64,000 nucleotides of DNA, taken from NCBI RefSeq assembly GCF_030815415.1, contig NZ_JAUSWW010000001.1:1736001-1800000 (forward strand), given 5' to 3'. Source of the DNA: Streptomyces canus (GTDB lineage: Bacteria > Actinomycetota > Actinomycetes > Streptomycetales > Streptomycetaceae). The notes under the pieces are model-generated. The model made no database searches and had not been told where the DNA came from. It saw only the letters and a list, made by a program, of their open reading frames with translations. The position numbers and the translations under genes are program-made. Shown one piece after another: positions 1 to 9,287 of this stretch (position 1 is the first letter of the stretch; each line of letters opens with the position of its first letter).

Positions 1-266
1 CGAAGTGACCGCCGCCCGCTTCGACTGAGCCCTTACAAAGTCGCCGAGTTGTCGTGGTATCCGCTCGGCCGACTCTCGGGCCGGCGCGGTGACTAGTTCA
101 CCGGCGTCACTGTCCAGTCCGGGGGGCCGGGCATCCGCTGGGGAGGACATCTCGACCTTCAGGCCGGGGAGGTATCCGGCTTCCCGGCCGGCCGAGCAGG
201 AGAAGGCGAATCGCCGCTTGAAGATTCGGCACTCCCCACGGGAGCACCAAGAGCGACCTCCAACAG
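1..266. other. Left-edge stretch without a supported gene
   Basis: No convincing coding region is seen. A plus-strand frame open from base 2 stops at base 28 and could be the last eight codons of a gene that starts outside the window, but this is too short to judge. The rest probably includes the left end of the TnpB element that follows; I cannot define that end without a second copy to compare. Confidence 0.4.
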
Positions 267-1427
267 ATGCAGGATCTCGGAGTTGACGGACCGCCGATCA
301 ATTGCGGCCTGAGCTGTCAGCCGGGCGTGCAGGACGCCGGGCACGCCCGGTACACCTACCGACTTCGCATGTCGTCCACGGCCCGTGCTGCTCTGATGGC
401 GGAGTGGGACAGGTGCCGCTGGATCTGGAACGAGTGCGTGGCTCGCTCGAAGAAGGCACACACCGAAGGCGAGAAGGTCGGGCCCGCTGGACTGGACAAG
501 ATGTTGACCAAGGCCCGCGCGGTCACGCCTTGGTTGGCCGAGGGCTCCAGCGTTCCGCAACAGCAACTCATCCGCGACTTCGGCAAGTCACGCGCCAAGG
601 CAGTCAAGGACATCAAGGAACGGCTGCCGATGCACCAGCGTGCCGGGATGCCGAGGTACAAGAAGAAGCACGAGTCGCCGCCAACCCTGAACTACACCCG
701 CCGCGGCTTCCGTATCAAGGACGGCAAACTGCATGTGGCAGGCGGCGTCGCTCTGACCGTCGTGTGGTCGCGGCAGCTGCCCGCCGCCCCCTCGTCCGTC
801 CGGGTCTATCAGGACACCTTGGGACACTGGTACTGCTCATTCGTGGTCCCCGTCCAGGCCGAACCACCGCCAGAGACCGGTCGCGTCATCGGTGTCGACT
901 GGGGCGTGAGGGAGACGGCAACCACCACGAGCACCTCGCACGACCTGTCACACCCCGAACACGGCAGGAAGACCCAGGAGAAGCCGGCCCGCTACGACCG
1001 GATGATGGCCCGACGCAGGCCGAAGCAGGGGCAGGCTGCCTCAAAGGGATACCGAGAGGCCGGACGCCTGCGGGCCAAGCTGCACAAGAAGGTCGCCCGG
1101 CAGCGTCAGGACACGGGCCGCAAGTGGGCGAAGAAGACGGTGACCGACCATGACACCCTCGCGGTAGAGGACTTCAAGCCGAAGTTCCTCGCCAAGACCA
1201 CCATGGCCAGAAAAGCCGCTGACGCTGCCATCGGCGCCACCGAACAGGCCCTGATCGAGATGGGACGCAAGCACGCACGCCGCGTGCACCTGGTACACCC
1301 CGCGTACACCACGATGGACTGCGCGCAATGCGGAGCGAGAGCCAAGCACGTACTGCCGCTGGGTGAGCGCACTTACACTTGCACCGCGTGCGGAGCCGTA
1401 TCCCCCAGGGACAAGAAGCACATGTGA
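267..1427 (+). CDS. tnpB: TnpB (OrfB) RNA-guided nuclease/transposase accessory protein, C-terminus frameshifted
   Basis: This is an OrfB/TnpB protein of IS605-family elements. An N-terminal helical region (about residues 28-130) is followed by a RuvC-like nuclease with Asp211 in GVDWGVRE and Glu301 in LAVEDFKPKF. A zinc finger uses Cys352, 355, 372 and 375, and Asp382 forms the third catalytic acid. The three acids and the finger are intact. The protein stops just after RDK, where the family normally continues with an N-A-A-like helix. Another reading frame carries on immediately as AHVMLVRAGLTPAGADRV to a stop at 1496-1498, so about 4 nt appear to be missing near 1417. The start is uncertain: GTG at 327 gives the usual family N-terminus. 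The AUG at 267 has no close ribosome-binding site. Confidence 0.8.
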   Translation: MQDLGVDGPPINCGLSCQPGVQDAGHARYTYRLRMSSTARAALMAEWDRCRWIWNECVARSKKAHTEGEKVGPAGLDKMLTKARAVTPWLAEGSSVPQQQLIRDFGKSRAKAVKDIKERLPMHQRAGMPRYKKKHESPPTLNYTRRGFRIKDGKLHVAGGVALTVVWSRQLPAAPSSVRVYQDTLGHWYCSFVVPVQAEPPPETGRVIGVDWGVRETATTTSTSHDLSHPEHGRKTQEKPARYDRMMARRRPKQGQAASKGYREAGRLRAKLHKKVARQRQDTGRKWAKKTVTDHDTLAVEDFKPKFLAKTTMARKAADAAIGATEQALIEMGRKHARRVHLVHPAYTTMDCAQCGARAKHVLPLGERTYTCTACGAVSPRDKKHM

Positions 1428-1523
1428 TGCTCGTCCGGGCGGGTCTGACCCCGGCTGGCGCTGATCGCGTAAGACTCGATCACTCGATCACTCGTTGAGC
1501 GACCGAGCGGCGTGAGCCAGGAG

Positions 1524-1553
1524 TCCTCCTGCTGCAGCCGGAGGAGCAGTCAA
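1524..1553 (+). repeat. Right-end hairpin of the TnpB element
   Basis: A 6-bp perfect stem TCCTCC/GGAGGA encloses the 10-nt loop TGCTGCAGCC and is followed by CAGTCAA. This is the subterminal hairpin and likely cleavage side of the IS end. The exact cleavage point is inferred from family pattern. Confidence 0.5.
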
Positions 1554-4000
<2,447 letters not shown>

Positions 4001-4020
4001 CGCAAGCACTCCGTACGGCT

Positions 4021-4052
4021 CCGCCCCGGTCGGGTTCTCCCGGCCGGGGCGG
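4021..4052. terminator. Bidirectional hairpin terminator between icd and DUF5713 gene
   Basis: Arms CCGCCCCGG (4021-4029) and CCGGGGCGG (4044-4052) form a 9-bp perfect stem in the 60-nt gap between two convergent genes. There is no U-tract, as is usual for streptomycete terminators. Confidence 0.6.
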
Positions 4053-4060
4053 GGTGCGTC

Positions 4061-4402
4061 TCACCAGTTCCGTGCGGAGATCAGCTCCTCCGCGTCCGCG
4101 TCCGCGAAGCCGTAGGCGTGGGCGATGAACCAGAACTGCTCGCCTATCTCCTCCCGCGCGACGGTCTCGATCTCGCTGCCCGCCTCGTCGAAGGCCGCCT
4201 CGAGGTCGTTGAACTCCTCGGTGGCCGCATGCGTCAGCACGTACAGCGCGGCGAGATCGGCGGGCTGTTCCGTCTCGATCCGCTCGCACAGGCGCAGCAG
4301 GATCTCTCTGCCCCGGTCCAGCACGTGGTTGGGGTAGTAGTCGTCCGCGTACAGCGCCTTGAGGAACGGATGCGCGGCCACCTGCGGATTGCTGATGTTC
4401 AT
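4061..4402 (-). CDS. DUF5713 family protein
   Basis: A 113-aa acidic, largely helical cytoplasmic protein. I recognise it as DUF5713-like from the N-terminal segment NPQVAAHPFLKALYADDYYP and the overall length; its function is unknown. No signal peptide or membrane segment is seen. I chose ATG at 4402 (MNISNP); an upstream in-frame ATG at 4420 would add six residues that lie in the duplicated stretch. Its start faces the tandem duplication that also contains the start of the next gene, so both promoters are probably in or near the repeated DNA. Confidence 0.7.
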   Translation of the reverse strand: MNISNPQVAAHPFLKALYADDYYPNHVLDRGREILLRLCERIETEQPADLAALYVLTHAATEEFNDLEAAFDEAGSEIETVAREEIGEQFWFIAHAYGFADADAEELISARNW

Positions 4403-4405
4403 GCT

Positions 4406-4608
4406 GTGATCGTGCACCACGCCACTGACAATGCCCCCGGAGCCGCCGCATGACCTCTACCGAACCGTCCTTCGAGCTGGTGCCCGGAGCCGGGGAGTCG
4501 CCCGTGATCCTGCACCACGCCACTGACAATGCCCCGGGAGCCGCCGCATGACCTCTGCCGAACCGTCCTTCGAGCTGGTGCCCGGAGCCGGGGAGTCGCC
4601 CGTGATCC
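4406..4608. repeat. 98-bp direct tandem duplication spanning a gene start
   Basis: Bases from about 4413 to 4510 recur immediately from 4511 to 4608 at an offset of exactly 98 nt, with only two mismatches in the core and one in the flank. Each copy contains the end of the intergenic region, an ATG and the first codons of the N-formylglutamate amidohydrolase gene. The upstream copy therefore encodes a truncated start: ATG at 4450, 33 codons, TGA at 4549-4551. That stop overlaps the true ATG at 4548 as ATGA. Confidence 0.9.
4450..4551 (+). pseudogene. 33-codon duplicate start fragment of the N-formylglutamate amidohydrolase gene
   Basis: This arises from the 98-bp tandem duplication. It repeats the first 21 codons of the following gene (with Ala4 replaced by Thr) and then runs into the duplicated intergenic sequence in a different frame, ending at TGA. 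The stop overlaps the real start codon by the sequence ATGA, so translation of this mini-ORF could feed ribosomes to the true gene. It is not expected to have an enzymatic role. Confidence 0.55.
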
Positions 4609-5345
4609 TGCATGTGCCGCATTCGGCGCGGGAGACACCGGTCGAGGTGCGGGCGGGGATCGTGCCGAAGGGCGCCGCGCTGGAGCGGGAGCTGGACCAC
4701 ATCGTCGACGCGCACACCGCGGAGCTCGCCGCACAGGCGGCCGGGGCGTCGCGCGTCGCTCCGTGGCGGTTCGTGAACCGGCTCTCCCGGCTGGTCGTCG
4801 ATCCCGAGCGCTTCCCGGACGAGCGGGAGGAGATGCTCGCGGTCGGGATGGGCGCCGTGTACACCCGGACGACCCGGCGCGCGCCCCTGCGGCCCGAGGG
4901 CTTCGATCCCGAGCCGTTGATCGCGCGGTACTTCCGGCCGTACGCGCGGGCCATGACCGATGCCGTGGCCGGGCGGCTCGCCGCCACGGGGCGGGCCGTG
5001 ATCGTCGACGTGCACTCCTACCCCACCGCACCGCTCCCCTACGAACTGCACGGCGACGGCCCGAGGCCGCCGGTGTGTCTGGGGACCGACGCCTTCCACA
5101 CCCCTCCCGAGCTGGTCGAAGCCGCTCAGGAGGCGTTCGCGGGCTGTGGGGGGATCGGGCTGGACAGTCCGTTCAGCGGGACGTACGTGCCGTTGGAGTT
5201 CTACGGCCGTGATCCCCGCGTGTCCGCGCTGATGGTGGAGATCCGGCGGGACACCTACATGAGCGAACCCGGCGGGCCCGCCGGCCCCGGGCTGCGGATT
5301 CTGGCGTCGGCCCTCGCCGCGCTCGTCGACGCCGTCACCCGCTGA
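4548..5345 (+). CDS. N-formylglutamate amidohydrolase family protein
   Basis: Predicted zinc amidohydrolase of the N-formylglutamate deformylase family (histidine utilisation, HutG-like). The family hydrolyses N-formyl-L-glutamate to glutamate and formate. The 265-aa length fits. Visible motifs are VILHVPHSARETP near residue 20, ELDHIVDAHT around residue 48, a conserved Arg-rich segment RFVNRLSRLVVDPERF, and VDVHSYPTAPLPYE. The His and Asp/Glu residues in these motifs are the expected metal and substrate ligands. No other hut gene is adjacent, so a role in histidine degradation is inferred and a related amidase role is possible. The start at 4548 is the second of two duplicated ATGs and the only one in frame with the enzyme. 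Confidence 0.85.
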   Translation: MTSAEPSFELVPGAGESPVILHVPHSARETPVEVRAGIVPKGAALERELDHIVDAHTAELAAQAAGASRVAPWRFVNRLSRLVVDPERFPDEREEMLAVGMGAVYTRTTRRAPLRPEGFDPEPLIARYFRPYARAMTDAVAGRLAATGRAVIVDVHSYPTAPLPYELHGDGPRPPVCLGTDAFHTPPELVEAAQEAFAGCGGIGLDSPFSGTYVPLEFYGRDPRVSALMVEIRRDTYMSEPGGPAGPGLRILASALAALVDAVTR

Positions 5346-5403
5346 CCTCCGGCTGGAGCACTCCCGCGCGACAGGCACCACAGGGCCGGTGAGGCTGGGG
5401 GGC

Positions 5404-6627
5404 ATGAGCGAGGAGACCAGCACGCTGACCGGCCAGGATCTGCCCGACGTACGGGACTGGCCCACCCTCGACCTCGACGGCACCGAGTTCGATCCGATCC
5501 TTGCCGACCTCATGCGGGAAGGGCCGCTGACCCGCATCCGGCTGCCGTTCGGCGAGGGCTGGGCGTGGCTGGCCACCCGCTACCAGGACGTCAGGGCCAT
5601 CACCAACGATCCGCGCTTCAGCCGGACCGCGGGGATGACCCGTCAGGTCACCCGGATCGCCCCGCACTTCAGTCCGCAGCCGGGCTCCCCGGCGTGGGCC
5701 GACCAGCCCGATCACAACCGGCTGCGCAAGACGGTGGCCGGCGCGTTCACGGTGAGCGCGATGAAGCGGCTGCGGCCTCGCGCGCAGGAGATCCTGGACC
5801 CGCTGGTGGAGGGTGTTCTGCGGGAGGGGCCGCCCGCCGATCTCGTCGAGCGGGTGCTGGAGCCCTTCCCGGTCGCCGTGATCTGCGAGGTCATGGGGGT
5901 GCCCGCCGCCGACCGGGAGCGGATGCACGCCTGGGCGGCGCAGATCGTCTCCACCAAGGGCGGGGCCGAGGCTTCCGCGGAGGCCAAGAAGGGCATGTTC
6001 GGCTGGATCTTGGACACCGTCCGGGCGCGCGCCCACAGCGAGAGTGACGACGTGTACTCGCTGATCGGCTCGGCCGTGCGGCGGGGCGAGATCAGCGAGG
6101 CGGAAGCGGTCGGGCTGGCCGCGCCGTTGCAGATCGGCGGTGAGGCCGTCACCCACAACTGCGGCCAGATGCTGTATCTGCTGCTCACGCGCCCCGAGTT
6201 GATGGCGAGGATGCGGGAACGACCCGCGGAGCGCGGCCCCGTCCTCGACGAACTGCTCCGCTACATCCCGCACCGCTCCTCGGTCGGCCTGGCCCGGATC
6301 GCCCTGGAGGACGTCGACCTGCACGGGGTGCGGATCGGGGCGGGCGAGGCGGTCTACGTCTCCTATCTCGCCGCCAACCGCGACCCCGACGTCTTCCCGT
6401 CCCCCGACCGGATCGACGCCGACCGCGACCCCAACCCGCACCTGTCCTTCGGCAACGGCGTCCACTACTGCACCGGCGCCGTCCTCGCCCGGCTGCAGAT
6501 CGAGCTGCTGGTCGAGACCCTGCTCGACCGGCTGCCCGGTCTGCGTCTCGCGGTCCCGGCCGACCAGGTCCCCTGGCGCCGCAGAACGATGATCCGCGGA
6601 CCCCGGTCGCTCCCCGTGACCTGGTAG
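5404..6627 (+). CDS. Cytochrome P450
   Basis: A 407-aa soluble bacterial class I P450. The heme-binding loop is FGNGVHYCTGAVLARLQ with Cys356 as thiolate ligand. ExxR is ELLR in VLDELLRYIP, followed by the AANRDPDVFPSPDRID meander. The I-helix reads QIGGEAVTHN, so the usual AG-x-(D/E)-T-T is altered: the acid is kept but the threonine is one residue late, as in some P450s with specialised chemistry. No ferredoxin or reductase gene adjoins, so electrons must come from elsewhere. The substrate is unknown. I preferred ATG 5404 (MSEETST) over the in-frame GTG at 5389 because GAGG (5391) and the G-rich tract just upstream form a good ribosome-binding site. The gene runs into a convergent neighbour with 19 nt between stops. 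Confidence 0.92.
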   Translation: MSEETSTLTGQDLPDVRDWPTLDLDGTEFDPILADLMREGPLTRIRLPFGEGWAWLATRYQDVRAITNDPRFSRTAGMTRQVTRIAPHFSPQPGSPAWADQPDHNRLRKTVAGAFTVSAMKRLRPRAQEILDPLVEGVLREGPPADLVERVLEPFPVAVICEVMGVPAADRERMHAWAAQIVSTKGGAEASAEAKKGMFGWILDTVRARAHSESDDVYSLIGSAVRRGEISEAEAVGLAAPLQIGGEAVTHNCGQMLYLLLTRPELMARMRERPAERGPVLDELLRYIPHRSSVGLARIALEDVDLHGVRIGAGEAVYVSYLAANRDPDVFPSPDRIDADRDPNPHLSFGNGVHYCTGAVLARLQIELLVETLLDRLPGLRLAVPADQVPWRRRTMIRGPRSLPVTW

Positions 6628-6646
6628 GCCGACTCTCGCAGCGGGC

Positions 6647-7129
6647 TCAGACCCGCAGCCACTCCGTGACCACGACGTCCCCGCCCGCCCGCAGCCGCAG
6701 CGCGAAGGGGCCGACGGGCGGCGCGTCGCCGGTGAAGCGGCCCATGTCGTCGGTGACCAGGGGCGCGGCCGCCTGAGGGCCGGTGAGCACCTCGATCAGG
6801 GCCTGCTGGGGCGGCAGCACCTGCCCCAGCAGCTCCTGTCCGGTCACCTCGACGTCGACGGTGACCTCGCCTGCGCGGAAGGTCAGCATCCGCGGTGCGT
6901 CGACGGCTCCCCGCACGGGGATGGCGTCGACCACCGAGTCGAAGGTCAGCTCGGCGATGCGGGCGTCCAGGTCGTGCAGCGCGTAGGCCGCGACGGCCAT
7001 CTCGCGCAGCTGGGCCGGTACCGGATCGAGGATCGAGGCTGCCTGACGGAGTTCCTCCTCCAGCAGGTCGACGTCGAACTCCTCGCCGTCGTGGGCCTCT
7101 TCGTCGAAGTCGTCGTTCACGGTGTTCAC
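6647..7129 (-). CDS. Small acidic protein coupled to a sigma factor, carboxypeptidase-regulatory-like C-terminus
   Basis: A 160-aa cytoplasmic protein without transmembrane segment or signal peptide. Residues 1-30 are strongly acidic. Residues about 30-60 (ILDPVPAQLREMAVAAYALHD) look helical. The rest (from PRMLTFRAGEVTVDVEV to VVVTEWLRV) is beta-rich with VTDDMGRFTGDAPPVGPFAL, reminiscent of transthyretin/carboxypeptidase-regulatory folds. The GTG start at 7129 overlaps the sigma-factor stop as GTGA, so the two are translationally coupled. This invites the idea of a sigma-binding partner or anti-sigma factor, but no known anti-sigma motif is visible. An alternative GTG lies nine bases downstream at 7120. 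Confidence 0.75.
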   Translation of the reverse strand: MNTVNDDFDEEAHDGEEFDVDLLEEELRQAASILDPVPAQLREMAVAAYALHDLDARIAELTFDSVVDAIPVRGAVDAPRMLTFRAGEVTVDVEVTGQELLGQVLPPQQALIEVLTGPQAAAPLVTDDMGRFTGDAPPVGPFALRLRAGGDVVVTEWLRV

Positions 7130-7725
7130 ACCGCCCCCCTTGCTTCCATGCGTGCCCGCAGCCGGCGCAGACAGCGCTGGCGCAGGGGTCCGATGCTGCC
7201 CACGGCGATACCCAGGGCCGAGGAGACCTCCTGGTAGCTGGGCGGCGGTGAGGCCATCAGGATGCGCAGCAACTGCCGGCAGCGGTCGCCGAGTTCCTCG
7301 AACTCCTGCCACAGATGACGGATCCGCTCGCTTTGCACGGCCGCCTCCTCGGAGTCGAGCAGCGACTGCTCGGGGGTGCGGTCCTCGCTGACCCGGTCGA
7401 GCAGGTGCGGATCGTCCGTGGGCGTCAGCCGCCTTAAGCTCTTGAGCACCTTCAGGCATTCGTGCCGCGCGGTGCTCGCCAGCCACGAGCCGGCCTTCTG
7501 CGGTTCACGGATCCGGCCGAGATGCTGGGCGAAGCGGAACCACACCGTCTGGTACACCTCGTGCGCGTCGGCGTCGGACAGCCGGTGCGCGCGCACGACG
7601 GACCACACCAGCGGGCTCAGCCCTTCCACGAGCGCTTTCCAGGCCGCAGCGTCACCGTCGACGGCGGACTGGACCAGCGCGCCGACATCTGCTCGGTCCA
7701 CGGCCCCACCCCTCGTGTACGGCAT
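7126..7725 (-). CDS. RNA polymerase sigma-70 family factor (ECF-like)
   Basis: A 199-aa factor with sigma region 2 at about residues 15-95 (ALVEGLSPLVWSVVRAHRLS, then YQTVWFRFAQHL) and region 4 at about 130-190 (helix-turn-helix around SYQEVSSALGIAVGSIGPLR). Both are standard for group 4/ECF factors that recruit RNA polymerase to a small regulon. The start ATG 7725 gives MPYTRGGAVDRADVG, where homology begins; the frame is open far upstream, but only because it lies antisense to and across the subtilase gene. It sits 35 nt after the subtilase stop and is coupled to the 160-aa protein, suggesting one transcript subtilase-sigma-partner. Confidence 0.9.
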   Translation of the reverse strand: MPYTRGGAVDRADVGALVQSAVDGDAAAWKALVEGLSPLVWSVVRAHRLSDADAHEVYQTVWFRFAQHLGRIREPQKAGSWLASTARHECLKVLKSLRRLTPTDDPHLLDRVSEDRTPEQSLLDSEEAAVQSERIRHLWQEFEELGDRCRQLLRILMASPPPSYQEVSSALGIAVGSIGPLRQRCLRRLRARMEARGAV

Positions 7726-7760
7726 GTCATCGTACGCCGTGACGGGGGCGAGTTCGGCCC

Positions 7761-9179
7761 TCACAGTCGGACAGCCGTGCTCGGGCGCCAGGTCGGCGGA
7801 ATGAGCGCGGTGACGTGCGCCCCTCGCACCTCCGCGAACTCGGTGTTGGCGGCGATCAGTTGCTGCCGGGCGGCCCGCGGGTCGCCCTCCTTGTTGGCGG
7901 TCATGTAGGCGGCCACCATGCCGGCGGCGGCAGGGGTGGCGAAGGAGGTGCCGCTCCAGTGCGCGAAGCCGTCGAACATCACCTGGTCCGGCTTGGCGGG
8001 GGTGCCGTCGTCGCTCAGCACGCCCGCGTGGCGCGGGTGCTGGCAGGTGCACAGGTAGCTGAAGTGGAAGCGGCAGGCCTCGTACGTGGAGTGCTGGTAC
8101 ACGTACGGGATGGGTGCGTCGAAGCCGGTGAGGGTGCTGGTGAGGCGCTCGCCGGGGGCGTAGGCGTTGACCCAGGAGCCGTGGTTGCTGAAGCAGGCGC
8201 CGTGGTCGCCGTCGGTGCGCAGCGCGCCGATCGACAGGACCGAGCCCGCGTAGTCGGGCAGCGAGGCGTAGGCGGCGGGCCAGAACGGCGTGGCGCTGGC
8301 GTTGTTGCCGGCCGCGGCGACCAACAGGGTGCGCTGCTGGCGGAGTTCCCGCATGAAGGCGTCCACGCCGAGCAGTCCGTCGGTGCGGCCGTTGGAGGTG
8401 CCCGCGGACAGGCTGATGATGTCGGGCCAGCCGCCCTCGTCGACGGCGGCGAACAGCGCCTCGCCGAAGTCGGATTCGAGGATGGCACCGGCGTCGTTGA
8501 GGGTGTTGCGCACGGTGATGTCCGTGTTGGGCGCGATGGCCGCGAGTATCCCGGCGATGAAGGTGCCGTGACCGACGTACTGGAGCAGGTTGCCCTGCGG
8601 GTCGGTCTCGTTGCCGTGCAGGTCGCCCTGGACGTGGGCCAGGAGCGGGACCAGCTGGTGGTCGTGGGTGAGGCCGTTGTCGATGACGAGGACGCCGACG
8701 GCGGTGTCCGCGTCATGACCCGCCTCGGCGGGGGCCGGGTTGGTGCCCTGGTTGAGCGGGGCGGGCACAGGCTCGTCGCCGGGACAGGAGTTCACCGCGA
8801 TCGACACCACGTGGTTGCGGCTGACGAGACGGCGTCCGGCGCGTCCCTCCGGCTCGCGCATGGCGCGCAGGGCGCCCGCGACGGCCCGGTCGGCGCGCCG
8901 GTCGCCGTGGCCGGGGTCGCCGACCTGGATACGGGTGATGCCGGAGCGGTTGGTCTGCGGGCCGGCCCGGCGCACCTGGTCGCCGCTCAGACCGGTCGCG
9001 GCGGTGAAGTGGCTGCGCACGGTGTCCTCGACGAGTGCCGCCTCCTCACCGTCCCGGGCGAGGACCACACCCTTCTCGTAGATGAACTCGGCCGAATCGT
9101 CGGGCCCCAGTGCCAGGGCGACGTCGGGCATGGAACGCTGGATCTGGTCGAACTGCTCGTTGAATCGCTGTGGTGCCAT
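7761..9179 (-). CDS. S8 (subtilisin-like) serine peptidase, apparently cytoplasmic
   Basis: A 472-aa subtilase. The catalytic triad is visible as Asp167 (VLVIDNGL), His204 (GHGTFIAG) and Ser412 (SGTSFATP), with oxyanion Asn292 (AAAGNNAS). The first 160 residues are an uncharacterised domain, not a signal peptide or a standard I9 propeptide. There is no membrane anchor, so the enzyme should stay in the cytoplasm or need a non-classical route out. An insertion rich in Cys and His (YLCTCQHPRH, about 375-384) lies before the serine. It is divergent from the TPR-CHAT gene, with 108 nt between start codons, and upstream of the sigma gene. This arrangement suggests a proteolytic response module rather than a digestive exoenzyme. 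Confidence 0.93.
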   Translation of the reverse strand: MAPQRFNEQFDQIQRSMPDVALALGPDDSAEFIYEKGVVLARDGEEAALVEDTVRSHFTAATGLSGDQVRRAGPQTNRSGITRIQVGDPGHGDRRADRAVAGALRAMREPEGRAGRRLVSRNHVVSIAVNSCPGDEPVPAPLNQGTNPAPAEAGHDADTAVGVLVIDNGLTHDHQLVPLLAHVQGDLHGNETDPQGNLLQYVGHGTFIAGILAAIAPNTDITVRNTLNDAGAILESDFGEALFAAVDEGGWPDIISLSAGTSNGRTDGLLGVDAFMRELRQQRTLLVAAAGNNASATPFWPAAYASLPDYAGSVLSIGALRTDGDHGACFSNHGSWVNAYAPGERLTSTLTGFDAPIPYVYQHSTYEACRFHFSYLCTCQHPRHAGVLSDDGTPAKPDQVMFDGFAHWSGTSFATPAAAGMVAAYMTANKEGDPRAARQQLIAANTEFAEVRGAHVTALIPPTWRPSTAVRL

Positions 9180-9287
9180 GGCGTGTCCTCCCGCTGGGCG
9201 GTGGTCGTCAGTCAGAGTCGCGGGGCCGTTGATTGATACAGCGCCAAACCTGTGTGGCGCCCTACCCGGAGCACTACCATCCGTTGA
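9180..9287. promoter_or_regulatory. Divergent promoter region of the subtilase and CHAT genes
   Basis: The 108-nt gap separates two divergent starts, so both promoters must lie here or within the gene starts. I do not see a clear consensus -35/-10 on either strand, consistent with use of an alternative sigma factor, possibly the one encoded in the locus. That is inference. Confidence 0.4.

Larger units (their letters stand above)
267..1553 (+). mobile_element. IS200/IS605-type, TnpB-only insertion element (IS1341-like)
   Basis: A lone tnpB gene is followed by a subterminal hairpin (6-bp arms TCCTCC/GGAGGA at 1524-1529 and 1540-1545) and then GTCAA at 1549-1553. That layout resembles the right end of IS200/IS605 elements, which have subterminal hairpins rather than terminal inverted repeats. 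No tnpA (Y1 transposase) is present, so the element would not move unaided. The left boundary is not determined and the start given here is the gene start. In this family the right-end transcript overlapping the tnpB 3' end can act as guide RNA; I infer this from family knowledge only. Confidence 0.6.

Noticed and set aside
2..28. Eight codons plus a stop in frame 2 on the plus strand at the left edge
   Set aside because: Too short to distinguish a gene end from chance; not listed as a gene.
5346..5403. Searched for a pentapeptide precursor gene of the biarylitide type (M-x-Y-x-H) just before the P450
   Set aside because: There is no ATG in this gap and no such codon pattern; the P450 is not supported as a RiPP tailoring enzyme.
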